DNA of 64,000 nucleotides. Origin: Hyaloraphidium curvatum. Its lineage: Eukaryota > Monoblepharomycota > Hyaloraphidiomycetes > Hyaloraphidiales > Hyaloraphidiaceae. Under the pieces are notes generated by a model. That model had not been told where the DNA came from. It saw nothing but the letters and a program-made list of their open reading frames with translations, and ran no database searches. Numbering within the stretch: position 1 is the stretch's first letter; every line of letters begins with the position of its first letter. Positions 41,513 through 52,922 of the stretch are shown here, piece by piece. Made by a program: the position numbers and the translations under genes. The stretch is taken from contig JAIVFI010000025.1 of assembly GCA_025558095.1 (NCBI GenBank), positions 124,001 through 188,000 of the forward strand. The letters run 5' to 3'.

Positions 41513-43177
41513 TCACACCTTGACAAAGAGCTTCCGGGACGTGTAGAGGCGCAGCGACAAGGCCACGGCCATCGACGCCGCGCACGATCCCATCACGTAC
41601 AGGATCATCCCGGTCCAGTTGGTCCCCAACCTCTGCCCTGTCACGGGATCGTACGTCGTCCCCGCGTCCACGATCGCGCCGGCGATCGCCGGGCCGAACA
41701 GGTCCCCGGCGGCGAACGCCGTGTACAGCCAGCCGATGAGCGTCGCGAGGCCGGCGATCTGCTTCCTTTTCGGCCTGGCGGGCGAATTCTCGCCCCGCAG
41801 CAGCTCGTCGCGCATCTCCTCCACCACCGCGCTGCTCCGCTTGATGTTGTCGATCTCGTAGGACGCCGTGCTGGGCGCGCTCACGACGACGCCCCCGGAG
41901 AAAAGGCCCCAGATCGCGCTCATCGCGTACAGCGGCGCCAGCGTCCCCTGGTCGTTGGCAAAGGGCAGCCACACGGCCATTGCAACCGTGCACATGAACA
42001 GGGAGAACACCATGGCGTTCTGGAGGCCGATGAAGGTCGCGAGGACGCCGATGAGGATGCGGCCGAGGGCGAGGACGCCGCTGATGATGCTGACCATGGC
42101 GGCGCCGACGCTGGAGGTGCAGGTGGGGCAGGTGTCGCTGATGGCGAGCGCAACGTACTGCTGCGGCACGAAAATGGTGAAGGCCCCCAGGAAAACGTAC
42201 AGATATGTAAGGTTGAAGGTGACGCTCGTAAGTGTCGCGACGAAGAACGGCGAGAAGTGCTTCAGCATGAAACGCGGCACGTTGGGTCGCGGCGTCATCG
42301 CCGATTCGAAGCCATCGATCGAGAGGTGCTTCTCATGGTCCTCCTTTGCCGCGTTGTTCCTCTCTGCAGCTCCGTCCTCGTTCCATGCTGGCATAGGCAG
42401 CTGAACGCCGTCGTTCGTAGCCTCAGACGGAGGAGCCACATCGGCTGCGCGTCCAGGATCTTGTTGCGGTTCCTCGACAGTGGACCCGTCCGTTTCCTTC
42501 GTGGCGGTTTCTGTCCGACGCCCCCTGATGCACAGGAAGGAGAAGAGAAGCAGACCCGTGGCTATCCCGCCCTGCACCCGGAAGGTGAACCGCCAGCCGC
42601 CACCGTCGAGGAGCACCTGTGTGATCCATGACATGACGAGGCCTCCTACTCCGGTTCCAGAAACCGTGAATGCCAGGGGGATGTTGCGGCGCCCAGGCGA
42701 AAACCAAACAGACGTGGCTGCCATCGAGGGCATGATCGTCATTGCGCTCCCAATGCCGAACAGCAGGCTGTACGTCAGGTATAGCTGCCAAACCTGGGAG
42801 CAGAAGGAGCCGGAAACGAGGCCGGCGCCGCAGAAGAGGGAACCCGCAAGCCCGACCGGACGGGGCCCAAGGCGGTCCGTCAGGAAGCCTGCGACCACGC
42901 CGAAGATGGTAATGCAGCCGACGCTGAGCGAAGCAACCAGGGAGAGCGAAAGGTTGGAAACGCTTCCCAGCCCGGCCGTCGCGTCGGCGCCCGTCGACGT
43001 CAGCAGGATCTCTTTCTGCACCAAGCCGAAGGCCAACCCTATGCCGAGCACGACGACGTGGACGATAAATGCGCCCACAGCCACCGTCCACGCTCGGAGA
43101 CCGTCCAGCGGCACTTTAGTGTCTGCGTCGGTGTCCCCATCTTCCGGTTTCTGCACACTGTCCCCAGCTTCGGCCAT
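41513..43177 (-). CDS. MFS transporter, monocarboxylate porter (MCT/SLC16-like)
   Basis: Single exon, 554 aa, from ATG 43177 (MAEAGDSVQ). Twelve TM segments are predicted by eye. The opening LDGLRAWTVAVGAFIVHVVV corresponds to the MCT signature [D/E]G-x-x-W-x-[V/A]. FGIGSAMTIMPSMAATSVWF is the loop 4-5 region. A long hydrophilic central loop of about 100 residues is acidic and rich in Asn/Glu. The MCT family moves lactate, pyruvate or other monocarboxylates with protons; fungal members often have unknown substrates. The C-terminus is LRLYTSRKLFVKV. The gene lacks introns, like its neighbours from 40432 to 44534, with the exception of the gene at 39312. The substrate remains unknown. Confidence 0.87.
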   Translation of the reverse strand: MAEAGDSVQKPEDGDTDADTKVPLDGLRAWTVAVGAFIVHVVVLGIGLAFGLVQKEILLTSTGADATAGLGSVSNLSLSLVASLSVGCITIFGVVAGFLTDRLGPRPVGLAGSLFCGAGLVSGSFCSQVWQLYLTYSLLFGIGSAMTIMPSMAATSVWFSPGRRNIPLAFTVSGTGVGGLVMSWITQVLLDGGGWRFTFRVQGGIATGLLLFSFLCIRGRRTETATKETDGSTVEEPQQDPGRAADVAPPSEATNDGVQLPMPAWNEDGAAERNNAAKEDHEKHLSIDGFESAMTPRPNVPRFMLKHFSPFFVATLTSVTFNLTYLYVFLGAFTIFVPQQYVALAISDTCPTCTSSVGAAMVSIISGVLALGRILIGVLATFIGLQNAMVFSLFMCTVAMAVWLPFANDQGTLAPLYAMSAIWGLFSGGVVVSAPSTASYEIDNIKRSSAVVEEMRDELLRGENSPARPKRKQIAGLATLIGWLYTAFAAGDLFGPAIAGAIVDAGTTYDPVTGQRLGTNWTGMILYVMGSCAASMAVALSLRLYTSRKLFVKV

Positions 43178-43442
43178 AGGCGAGTCCGATTCCACCCTCA
43201 GATTCGCCGGCGGGCGCCCATTGGCGGCCGGAGCACGTGCAGGGCTGTGAATCCGGTCTGGCGCCGGAAAGAGGCACGGCCGTGAGCACTCTGGGGCTCA
43301 ACGCGTAGCGACCCGGGTGGGAATCCCGCGGGAATGCCGCCGTGATCGGCAGGACGGCGATCGAGCTGCTCCACTGCTACACGCTGCCGGACGAAACTGG
43401 ACTGCAATCGCGTCGAACGGACAGATTTGAAAGGGCTCCGGC

Positions 43443-44534
43443 ATGGAAATTGATTCGATCCTGGACGCGTTGGCGCGCAACTTCCCGTCTCGCGTCGTCG
43501 GCCCCGGGGGGGACATCCTCGTCCAGCGGACTTCGCTCGAGCCCCTGGTCCGCGGCTACACGAACCAGGTGCTGATTCTTCCCATGGCAACGGGAGATGC
43601 CGTGGTTGTGCGATTGCACAAGCTCGAGTCATCGGAGCAGCCGTGGCGGAGTCGTGCCTTCATGGAGCTGGAGATTGTCGTCCTCGACCATCTTTCGAAA
43701 ACGGAGGACAGGTATGTCCGGGACAGAGTGCCACGATTCTGGAGGAAAGATGGCGCGCACGGCGGGACCCTGGACTCCTACTTGTTTGACGTCGACGAGG
43801 ACGTGGTCGGAATTGCCTATACTCTGCTTCCAGGAAATGCCTTGAAGGCTCTTCCCACCTCCATGAGCACGCGGCACTCGGTTGTTGCGCAGGTCGGCGG
43901 CTTGTTGGGCCGCCTACATGCCTCCCTTGCGACCTTGCCGGATCCTCCTTCTTTGGACAGCATCCTGGAGATCAAGGATGCCAAGGAGCCTGTTTCGGCA
44001 TCGTTCGCTGCCAAGGAAGCGCGATTTCGGGCAGATCGATGTCGCCAGGCGGGGAGAATCGAGCAAGCTGTCGCGCTCGAGAGGTGCGTGGCGATCATTG
44101 AAACACGGGTGACACCTATCAGCGAGGAGCTTCCGGCGGGTGTAGTTCACACGGACGTCAGCCTGAGCAACGTTCTCTGGGAGACAACGGACTTGGATGA
44201 CTTGCTTTTGACCGGGCTCGTGGATTTTGATTTCGTCCACCTGGGACCTTTCCTTCACGACGTCGGGTTTGCGATCCCGTTCTGGTGCATCTCGCCCACC
44301 ACGCATCTGGTCGACGATGATCTCGTCGCTACGCTTCTTGAGGTATACTGCGAACACCGCCCGCTTTCTGACCTGGAACGGAAGTCCGTTCTCCCGTATG
44401 CAGTCTGCGTGTGGCTCCGCAGCCTGGCTTGGCTCAATCGGGAAGCACACTGGCAGAATCCAGATTTCTGTGCGTTTGAAGAGAAGCAGCGACGTGTACT
44501 GCTTGACCTAACGTCGCGAATACGACCGAAATAG
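43443..44534 (+). CDS. Aminoglycoside phosphotransferase (APH)-like small-molecule kinase
   Basis: Single exon, 363 aa, start MEIDSILDAL. It has the APH/choline-kinase fold. The N-lobe is GYTNQVLILP and DAVVVRLHK (the VRLH Lys is near the expected ATP-binding position). The catalytic loop is GVVHTDVSLSNVLWE (Brenner-type H-x-D-x-x-x-x-N) and the metal site GLVDFDFVHLGP (D-x-D). The substrate is probably a small amine or alcohol such as homoserine, choline, a fructosamine or similar. Resistance to drugs is not implied. The C-terminal part (WLRSLAWLNREAHWQNPDF) is like other eukaryotic APH proteins. It lies directly upstream of the CBS-domain gene (81 bp). Confidence 0.85.
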   Translation: MEIDSILDALARNFPSRVVGPGGDILVQRTSLEPLVRGYTNQVLILPMATGDAVVVRLHKLESSEQPWRSRAFMELEIVVLDHLSKTEDRYVRDRVPRFWRKDGAHGGTLDSYLFDVDEDVVGIAYTLLPGNALKALPTSMSTRHSVVAQVGGLLGRLHASLATLPDPPSLDSILEIKDAKEPVSASFAAKEARFRADRCRQAGRIEQAVALERCVAIIETRVTPISEELPAGVVHTDVSLSNVLWETTDLDDLLLTGLVDFDFVHLGPFLHDVGFAIPFWCISPTTHLVDDDLVATLLEVYCEHRPLSDLERKSVLPYAVCVWLRSLAWLNREAHWQNPDFCAFEEKQRRVLLDLTSRIRPK

Positions 44535-44615
44535 CGGCACCGACATCATGAGTCAGTTTGTGCGCCACAGGGTGTCAGGGTCGCTGTCCTCTCCTTTCTG
44601 CTCATCCAACGCCCA

Positions 44616-45670
44616 ATGGGACAAGTCGTCTCGCTTGGACGGTCCGATGCCGGACCTCGCGAACGGAAGTTCCACGACGTCGACCGGCTCGCCTTTCTCC
44701 GGCTCCCCATCTCGGACTTTGTCCCGAAGCGTCCCCTGGTCAAGCTCGAAAAAGGCGCCACGCTCGGGGACCTCCTCGACGCGTTCCGCAAACACAACTT
44801 GACCTCGATTCCTGTCTGCACCCGGCCCGAAACCGGCGAGGCCTTCGCGGAGTCCTACGAGCTTTTCGACGTAGCCGATGCCATCGACTTTCTGCACGGC
44901 GCATTGGAGGGGACGAAAACGTTGACGGACGAACTGAAGGCCAAGCTGTGGAACGCTCCCGTGTCGGTCGTCAAGGCAAAGACGCCGACCCTGCTTGTCT
45001 TTGGTAGGGCAACGGTCTCGGAGGTCATCGCCGCCATGCGAGCGAACCAGAACTATCGCATGCTCGTTGTCGGAGATGACGATGAATTGGTACACATTGT
45101 CACCCAATCAGGCATTGTGCGCTTCATAAATGACAACTTGGACAAGCTGCATCCGAGACCGGACGCTACGCTGGCAGAGCTGTCCTTCTACGGGGCTCCA
45201 CCCCCTCTCTTGACATGTCGGGAGGATGAGCGCGCGATTGCGGCCTTTGCGGCGATGAGATCTCGGAAGTTCACCGCAGCGGTAAGGTTCTCCCGTTTCC
45301 CGTCAAGCCTGCCTGTTCTGACCCGACTGTGCAGCCCGTCGTAGACAGCATGAGTGTCATGAAACACTTCATCTCGGTACGCGACGCCAGGTTCGTCACC
45401 TGCCCCAACCTGCAGGACCTCCTCCTTCCCGCGATGTCTTTCCTGAAAAAGTACCGCCCCACATACCCACGACATTCGTTGGACGAGACTTTGAGGCAGC
45501 TGATCGGGGTCTTTTCTTCATTAGGACACCATCACGCGTTCTTCACCGACGAAACGGGGGCGCCCGTCAACGTGATCACCTTGACGGACATCCTCGATCT
45601 CCTATGGAGCGGCGGCTACGAGGAAAACGCCTTTCTTCGCGAAAGAATGTCTCTTGAAGAAGATAGATGA
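44616..45670 (+). CDS. Four-CBS-domain protein (AMPK-gamma-like), putatively N-myristoylated
   Basis: Two exons, 44616-45281 and 45335-45670 (53-bp intron), giving 333 aa. It starts MGQVVSLGR, which fits the myristoylation consensus. Four CBS units are suggested: LGDLLDAFRKHNLTSIPVC, VSEVIAAMRANQNYRMLVVG, AIAAFAAMRSRKFTAAPVVD and LRQLIGVFSSLGHHHAFF with VITLTDILDLLWSGG. Length and order resemble the AMPK gamma subunit or plant CBSX/KINbeta-gamma proteins, which bind adenine nucleotides in the CBS clefts. The Arg/Ser/Asp residues typical of AMP sites are only partly visible, so nucleotide binding is inferred. In AMPK the myristoyl group is on the beta subunit, so the motif here is unusual. Confidence 0.82.
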
Positions 45671-45685
45671 ACACCGGACCTCTCC

Positions 45686-48101
45686 TCAGTCAAGCTCCTT
45701 CACTTTCCATCCCGACTTGGCCGCCTTTTTCTTCTCCTGCTTAGCAATCTCCTGCTTCCGGGCTTGGAGTTTGTCAACCTGAAGTGGGAAAAAATGAGGA
45801 ACGGGCGATCTGCCGCTGATGAGTGCCCGACGTACCTCGGCCTGCTTCTTCTTCTTCCCAAACATCATCTTCTCGTAGAGCTGCCGATCCTTGCGCGTCA
45901 TCATCATCTTGGCGAGCTCCTTCCGTTCCTCGGCCTCGCGCTCGGCGTCGGTACGCGGCTTCTTCCTCGTGCCCTCCGAACCGTGATCGCCGGCACGTTT
46001 GCCACCTTTGTGCGGGTGCAACTTCCTGAAGCGCTCGAGCTCACCCTGGAACTCGGCCGAAGAAAGCCCTCGAGACTCGGCCTCGACCTCCAGCGCATTC
46101 ATCACGGCGGCGTCCGAAAGGTCAACGCCCGGCTTCAGGGATGGCAGCTTGAAGGCGGGCTCCGGCGCAGCGTCCTGCTGAGCGCTCTTCTCCGGCTTTC
46201 CCGAAGCGGCACCTTTAGCTGCCTTTTTCGAAGGCTCTGCCTCGGGCTCGTCATGAACGGCCATCTCCTCGTCCTCATCGCTGCCGGCATCGTCGCCTTC
46301 TTCGTCCGATTCCGACTCCTCTTCCTCGTCCCCCTCTTCATCGTCTTCCTCGTCATCCGACTCCTCGGCGTCGGCACCGGCAGGTCCTTCTTCCGCGTCC
46401 TCATCCTCGTCTCCTTCCGGCGCTTCTCCGAGCTCCGTGCGCTGCCCAAGCTCCACCTCGGCGCGCTGTGTCGGATCGTACCCGTTTGCGTCCGCCTTTA
46501 CCCAGGGGCTCAGGTGTGGAGGGAGAAGCTTGCCCACTCCGTAGGGGGTCGAATCCAGGAGCTCGCCCCGGTTGGCGCAATCATATACCCACTGCGGCTG
46601 CACGTAAGCGCGGGAAAGGACGCGGTCTGGGATGCTCTCCCGATCGACAATTTGGTGCGTGATCCTGGAATCCTTCTCCGTGATCGGCGAATTCGGCGAC
46701 GGGTAGCCGACGAGCTTGGCGCCGAAAGAGCGGAGCACAAAGAGCAGCGAAGGGATCGGCGTTTCCCGGTTGCAGTAGAAGACGTAGTCCGAAAAGATCC
46801 CGCGGGAACCGTCCTCTGGCTGGTCCTCGAAGGACAGGGTGGGAATCGTCGCTGCTCTGGCCGCCGACATGGACGAGGCCTGTTCCGCGGCCCTATCCAT
46901 GCTCTTCTTCACCCCGGCTTCCCCGTCCTCGTTGTCTTCGGCCAGCAGCGCCTCGAGCTTCGTGCTCAGAGTCTTGATCCGCTCCTTCGCCTTCTCGGCG
47001 TCGATCCTGGCCTCGGCCGTGTCCGCTTTGCCGCTCTCGACCTCCTTCAGCCCTTTACGAAGCCTCTCGCGCTGTTCCCCGATCCGCTTCTCGACCTCCT
47101 TGACCACTTCCCCCCGGCGCTCCTTGCCCAGCTCGAGCCAGTCGCCCTCGTCCCGGTCGGTGTCCACCTTGGGCGGATACACGAGGTTGGCATCCGAATA
47201 GAGCTTGAAATTGACGAACTGCAGGAGGGTCATGTAGAACTCGAGGAAGGTGAGGAGCACGCGGAGGTCCACGTCGGCGGGAACGGGAGTGGCAAAGCGC
47301 CAAGGAACGACCCAGAGAATCTCCTGGCCCCGGATTTCGGCCGAGTAGTAGATTCCCTTTATGGAAAGGAAGGTCCGTTTGAGCGCTCCGGTGTGCATCA
47401 CAATATGCTGGAACTCTGCGGCGAGCAGCCGGCAGCGCTCGACCGTCTCGGCCGGGAGCCGCTCGGAAGACGGGAGGGAGGCAAAGACGGTGATGAGGGA
47501 AAGAGCATCGTCGAGGTCCCGGAGGGCGTCGACAAACGTCGGGTACCTGGATCACGGACAGTGAGCCGAGAAAACGAGCGCGCCTGCGAGAACTGCGCAA
47601 CAGCTCCACAGCTGGAAGAGGGAGGTGCTTCCCTGATGATCAACGTACCGTTCTTTCACGATGTGGTCCAGCGAGTAGACGGGCTTTTTCTCCTCGAGGT
47701 TCTTCACCAGGCCCCATTCCTTCTTCCCCATCGCCTTGGCCAGCTTCTTCAGGAACGTCTTGTGCTCCCTAAACTTGGCGAGCACGGGCTCATGGAGAAG
47801 GTACTGGATGTCCTTGGCGTAGTAGTACGTCTTTGGCGCGGTCGAGCCCTTGTTGGCCTTCTTCTTGTTCCGGGGCTCGCGCGGGTAGACCCCCTTGAGG
47901 ATGCAGAGGCGCCGGAAGTCGGCCAGCGAGATCTGCAGCTTCTTGAGCGCCTGGTTCCGCGTCACGTAGTTGACCGCCGCCCCCCTCTCTCCCTGCGGAG
48001 ACGGGAAAGCAATGTCAGCGTGCGAGTCAAAGATGCGGGCCGCCGGCCTTCAGCAAGCCCGTTCCCCTGAGGGAGCTCGCCTTCTTCTTCATTTTGGCCA
48101 T
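45686..48101 (-). CDS. NOP7: Pescadillo homologue, ribosome biogenesis (NOP7/PES1)
   Basis: Four exons: 48101-48081, 47992-47649, 47546-45836 and 45778-45686, giving 722 aa. [20 protein letters not shown] opens the Pescadillo N domain, followed by [36 protein letters not shown] and [17 protein letters not shown]. The BRCT domain (about residues 365-475) has [13 protein letters not shown] and [18 protein letters not shown] long acidic stretch and a basic coiled-coil tail ([17 protein letters not shown]) complete it. NOP7 works with ERB1 and YTM1 in 60S maturation in the nucleolus. The first intron (88 bp) has a GC donor (AAG then GCGAGC). No GT lies near the required junction. The third intron is 57 nt and stop-free. 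It converges with the CBS gene (15 bp between stops). Confidence 0.94.
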
Positions 48102-48269
48102 CGCGCAGCTGGGCTAGGGGCTGCGCCCGGCCGCCGAATCGATGGGAAAGCTTCCGGCAGAAGCTGTTGTTTTGTGTTGATCGACGCCAGCGCGTGCTGT
48201 GATGCCGCACTTGTCCAGCTCCGGATCCCCCGTCGTGCTCCGCGAGGGGCGATTGATGCCATCGTCGCC

Positions 48270-49205
48270 ATGCCTGGCACTCTTTTGGGCGGCACCAGCA
48301 TTGGACCGTGGCCTGAAACCGAACCGCTGCTGCTTGGGGAGGGGACGACGCGTCCCTCGAACCCCGTGACCTCGTCCCTCGCGGCCACGCCCCTAAGGCG
48401 ACCCAGTTCCCCGCGGCCTAAACCCCCTGAGCTGCCTTCCGACGTGCTCCTCCACATCTCGCGCTTCATCGTTTTTGATGAAGGCTCCCTGCGGCCCACG
48501 GACTCGCAGACGATTCTTGCCTGTTCTCTGGTCTGCCGCGACTGGAGAGACTCCTTCGAACCTCTGCTTTACCGCTCTTCAGTGGTTCCACACTCTCAGC
48601 TCCGCAAGTACATTTCTGCCCTTCGGGGCCCTCGTCGTTGGGGCAGCTCCCTGCGCGAGCTCATAATCACCGATGTGCCGCTCGATTTCGACCTGAAGCG
48701 CCTCCAACGCCACATCGACGAGCTTTTCCAGGTCATTGCCGGTCGGGACGCGGACGATGCAGACTGCCTCGCCCCGAACATTAGGCTCGTTCTCGTTCTC
48801 GCCGGCCCGATGACGCACGCCATGGCTTCGGAGCTACGACTCAAGCCCTTCGCTCAGCTCAAGGTGATTTCGTGCGGCGCAAGGTCAAGCGTCAATCGGC
48901 GATTCCTTCGGCTGCCGATTAGGCTGGCGAAGGTCGTCGGCGAAGACTTTAGGCGGACGATCAAAGCCCGTAGCCTGCTGCTGAGTGCCTGCGAGACGTT
49001 TTGCCTCGCATTCTTCTTCAGTTTCTCGGCTTTGGGCACGTATCTAGCTCTGTTGCTCTTTCTCGCCGAAGAACCCGAGGGACTCGATGACTCTTTCAAC
49101 ATCTACCTCTCTTTCCTCGCTGCCACGATGAGCGCAGCTTGCTACTGGAAGCTTGGCGACCTGCACGGACCCATCGCGACGACGCGCAACGAACTTGAGG
49201 CGTGA
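48270..49205 (+). CDS. F-box-like protein with C-terminal hydrophobic segments
   Basis: Single exon, 311 aa from ATG 48270 (MPGTLLGGTS). The N-terminal 55 residues are Pro/Ser/Thr-rich. An F-box-like motif follows: ELPSDVLLHISRFIVF and ILACSLVCRDWRDSFEPLLY, consistent with fungal F-box proteins that dock to Skp1 in SCF ubiquitin ligases. Unusually, the C-terminal third has two strongly hydrophobic segments, ETFCLAFFFSFSALGTYLAL and FNIYLSFLAATMSAACYW. These suggest membrane insertion. No LRR or WD repeats are seen. The divergent Pescadillo start is 168 bp away. Confidence 0.72.
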   Translation: MPGTLLGGTSIGPWPETEPLLLGEGTTRPSNPVTSSLAATPLRRPSSPRPKPPELPSDVLLHISRFIVFDEGSLRPTDSQTILACSLVCRDWRDSFEPLLYRSSVVPHSQLRKYISALRGPRRWGSSLRELIITDVPLDFDLKRLQRHIDELFQVIAGRDADDADCLAPNIRLVLVLAGPMTHAMASELRLKPFAQLKVISCGARSSVNRRFLRLPIRLAKVVGEDFRRTIKARSLLLSACETFCLAFFFSFSALGTYLALLLFLAEEPEGLDDSFNIYLSFLAATMSAACYWKLGDLHGPIATTRNELEA

Positions 49206-49469
49206 CCAAAAGCTATCACCTCCTTCTCCCTCCATTGTCTTCCAACTGCTTGTCCCTATCTTCAGGAACCGCGAGTCTCTCTCTATGATCTGATCGCGTT
49301 TGTAATGACTGAAGTTAAAGCGTGGGAAATTGCCCAGACCGAAGTCGGGCCAGGTCCGTTCTGGACTCCTCGGGCACTTCAACTCTTCCGGAAAGCCTCC
49401 TTCGACCACGCTCGGCGTTCAATAGCTGCGGCGTAAGGCCGCTTCTACGCTGCATCGCCGCTTGCCGCG

Positions 49470-52400
49470 ATGGCCGGCAAGAAGGCCACGCTGTTCCTCG
49501 TCGACGTGGGCCCGTCGATGTGGTCGACTCCGTGCCACGACTTCGCCCGCGAGCCCGGCAAGCCCCGCCCCACGCGGCTCGCCGTGGCGGAGAAACTGGT
49601 CGGAAAGCTGCTCGAATCCTACGTGGGCCATCGCGCTCCGGGCGGCGGCGGCAGCTCGGACGCTGACTGGTGCCGTCGTCCCAACGCGTCCTCGCCTGCA
49701 GCTTGCGTCGGGCCGCAAGTCGGACATCGTCTCCCTCGTGCTTTATGGTGCTCCAGGTGCCTTCCTTGAGCGACATCGTTCCGCGCACGGCAACTCACTG
49801 CGCCGCATCTCAACTCCGCCTCCAGAGACCAAGAACGACCTGGCCGCGGACGACGAGGAAAGCTACCAGTCCATCTATGTGGAATACGATTTCAAGACCG
49901 CGGAGCTCGCGTTGGCCCAGACCATCAGCGATGGTCTGCCGCAGGGCGAGGAGCCGGGAGACTGTGGGTCGCGACGCCTCCCGCTCCGCAGCCGCAAGTT
50001 GACGCCAAGCAGTCTTCAGCGCTCTGATCGTCGCCGTCGATCTGATTCAGAAGAAGTGCAGGAACCTCAAGTACGACCGCGAGATCTACGCGTTCACGGA
50101 CGCGAACGCCGCCATGAGCTTCGAGGGCGACGACGTTATTGGCGCTCAGCTGAAGAACATCGGTGCAGGAGTAATCATTGTGTAAGCCATGGTCTGCTGG
50201 ACCTATGACTGCCTTGTCTGAAGGGCGTTTCCGCCAGTGGCATGGATTTTGACGACGCGGAGCGCGGATTCAAGGAGGAGGACAAACCGCAGATGAAGGT
50301 CTGGAGCAAGCGGCTCCATCAGTCGACTTGTCACCTTACGCTACCACCGCAGGCCGACAACGAGCAGAGCATCCGCGACTTTTGCGAAAAGTACGGGCAG
50401 TCCATCTTCACGGTCGGCGAAGCGGCCAAGTACATCACGGCCATCAAGACCAAAGAAGTCCGCCCGACGACCGTCTTCCGGGGCGCCCTGACGCTCGGAG
50501 AGCCCGCGACCCCCGTGTCGGCCGAGGACGAGGACGATCCGGACGTGGTGCCGGCAGGGCAGGGCCTCTCCATCGCCGTGCACGCCTACAACAAGACCTC
50601 GGAGCTCAAGGTGCTCGCCGCGAAGAAGTTCTCCGCTCGCTCGAGGCAAATCCACGGGCAACCCGTCAGCGGGGGCGTCAGCATCCTTCGCTCCTTCCAG
50701 ACGGTCCCGCCAGAGGCCGAGGAAGACCAGGCCAAGGAGGAGCCGCAGGAGGTGGACCAAAGCGATGTCACCAGGGCGTATCGGTACGGCAGCAGGCTGG
50801 TGCCGATCAACGAGGCGGACCAGGAAGGGGGCAAGCTGCGCACCATCCAAGGCCTGTGGATTCTGGGCTCCGTGTTCCCCGACGACGTGCGTAAACTTGC
50901 CGTCGCTTTCAGCCTCTCAAGGCTGACTCATTCCCGACAGGTCCCGCGGCACTACTACCACGGCCAGACCATGCAAGTGCAGGCCGATCCCGGGGACACC
51001 TGGTCGTGCCTCGCCTTCTCGGCGCTCTGCGGTGCGCTCGTCGAAACCGACATGCTGCTGCTCGTGCGGCTCGTCACCAAGGACGACCGCGCCCCCAAGA
51101 TCGGCGTGCTCGTCGGCCGAGGGGAGATCGAGGACCTTGGCGCCAAGCAGCGCATGATGTTTGTCCAGCTGCCGTACGCGCAGGACATCCGGCACTACAG
51201 CTTCACGAGCTTGGATACCATTCTCAAGGAGCCCGACCAACGGCCGAGGAAGCGGAGGCACAAGTACGACACCCGGCAGCAGCCGACGGAGGAGGTCGAG
51301 GACGCCATGGACCAGTGGATCGAGGCGATGGACCTTTCGTCGGCGGGGCCCAACGGGGCCGAGGCGTTCCGCTCCCGCGACACCTTTTCGCCGCTCTACC
51401 ACCGGGTGTACCAGTGCATCGCCGCCCGCGCCCTGGATCCCGACGGGCCCCTGCCTCCGCCCGATCCGGCTTGGGCAAAAGGGATGGAGCCGCTCGCCCA
51501 CCTGCTCGAGAGCAGCGAGGAGGCGTTCGACGAGCTCAAGCGCATGTTCAAGCCTCCGGTCAAGGTCATCAAGGCCGCCAAGAAGCGGCGGGACAAGGAC
51601 CGTGCGGTGTGGATGGCCAAGGACGACGAGGTGCCGGAGAACCCGCGCGGGCGCTACGGCCCATACGGGGAGTACGACGCGGACGACGTGGAGATGCTCG
51701 CGGGCGGCGGGGTGCGCGCGGACGAGGACGGGGACGTGCGGATGGAGGCGACGCAATCGCAGCCCGGGCTGCGCAATGCCCCGGAACCTGTCCGCGGGCT
51801 CGAGATGCGCAGCCTGTTGGGTCCCAAGTTTACGGACCGGATCCACAACGAGACCCCGCTCGAGGACTTCCACGCCATGCTTGAACGGCGCGATGTGGAC
51901 TACGTCCCTCAGGCCGTCGGGATGATGGCCAACGTCATCCTGCAGCTGATCAGGAACGGCACCGGGCAGAGCCTGACACTTGCGATCAACTGCTTGGAGG
52001 TGCTGCGCAAGGCGGTGATTGAGGAGGATGAGGTGCGGCCGTTCAACAAGTTCATGAGGGAACTCAAGGAGGTCGCACTGGATCCGAAACGCCCGAGGAC
52101 TTCGCGTTTCTGGGTCACCTACCTCAAGGAGTACAACGACAACGCGGGCGACAAGCCCAAGCTGATGCCCGTCACCCTCGACGAGCACCACGAGGGCGTC
52201 ACGGCAGAGGAGGCTCGCTCGTGGCTTGAGGACCCGCTGGAGCCCGAGGTGGTGCTGCTAAACGAGGTCGAGCCCGCCAAGCCGCAGAAGAAGGCGGCCT
52301 CGGAGAAACCGGCGCCCGAAAAGGCGGCCGCGCCGGGGAAGAGGAAGGCGTCGCCGGAGCCTGCGCGGCCGGCCGACAAGCGCAAGGCAGCGGACGAGAG

Positions 52401-52686
52401 CTCGCAGCCGCGCGGTGCCGGCTCCAAGAAGCGCATCGTGCTCGAAGACTCGGAGGACTCGGAGGAGTCGGAGGTCGACGCCTCTTTCGCGCCCAAGAAG
52501 ACTGGGAAGCCACCGCCGGCGAAACCCCCCGTGGCCAAGCCCCCCGCTGCCCCCTCCAAGGGGCCGGTGTCGCCGGCAAAGTCGCCGGCCAAATCATCTG
52601 CGCCCGTCTCGCAGTCGCAGCGGTCGCAGCGCCCCACTCACAAGTCTGTGTTTGCTCAGGACAGCGAGGACGAGGACGACGAGTAG
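49470..52686 (+). CDS. KU80: Ku80 (XRCC5), DNA double-strand-break repair
   Basis: Seven exons: 49470-49622, 49702-49756, 49826-49963, 50013-50181, 50238-50298, 50353-50886 and 50941-52686, giving 951 aa. The vWA-like N-domain opens with KKATLFLVDVGPSMW and continues ASGRKSDIVSLVLYG, FFSALIVAVDLIQKKC and REIYAFTDANAAMSFEG. The core beta-barrel region carries RPTTVFRGALTLGE, KTSELKVLAAKKF and RAYRYGSRLVPINE. The C-terminal helical domain (about residues 690-770) is seen in VILQLIRNGTGQ and NCLEVLRKAVIEEDEVRPFN. The Ku70/Ku80 dimer binds DNA ends in NHEJ. A 150-residue Lys/Pro/Ala-rich tail follows and ends in SEDEDDE; the DNA-PKcs-binding EExxxDL motif of animals is not visible. Two introns of 54 nt are in frame and stop-free. 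Confidence 0.92.
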
Positions 52687-52922
52687 AGGGGGCGCGATCG
52701 GGAGCTTTTTCATGGATTGTGTACCGCTTTAGCTTTGTAGTGTAATGATGAACAGTCTCCTCCGTCTGCTTGTTTTGCATGCGGCTTGGACCAGTCCTGC
52801 TGCAGAGTCAGGCCGACGAGCTTTGACATGTCGCGGCTGGCGCCACGGACCGTTGCTGCCCCTTCCTTCCGTGCACTCCATGAAGCCGCGGATAGCACCG
52901 CACCGATAGCGGCGTTAAAAGC

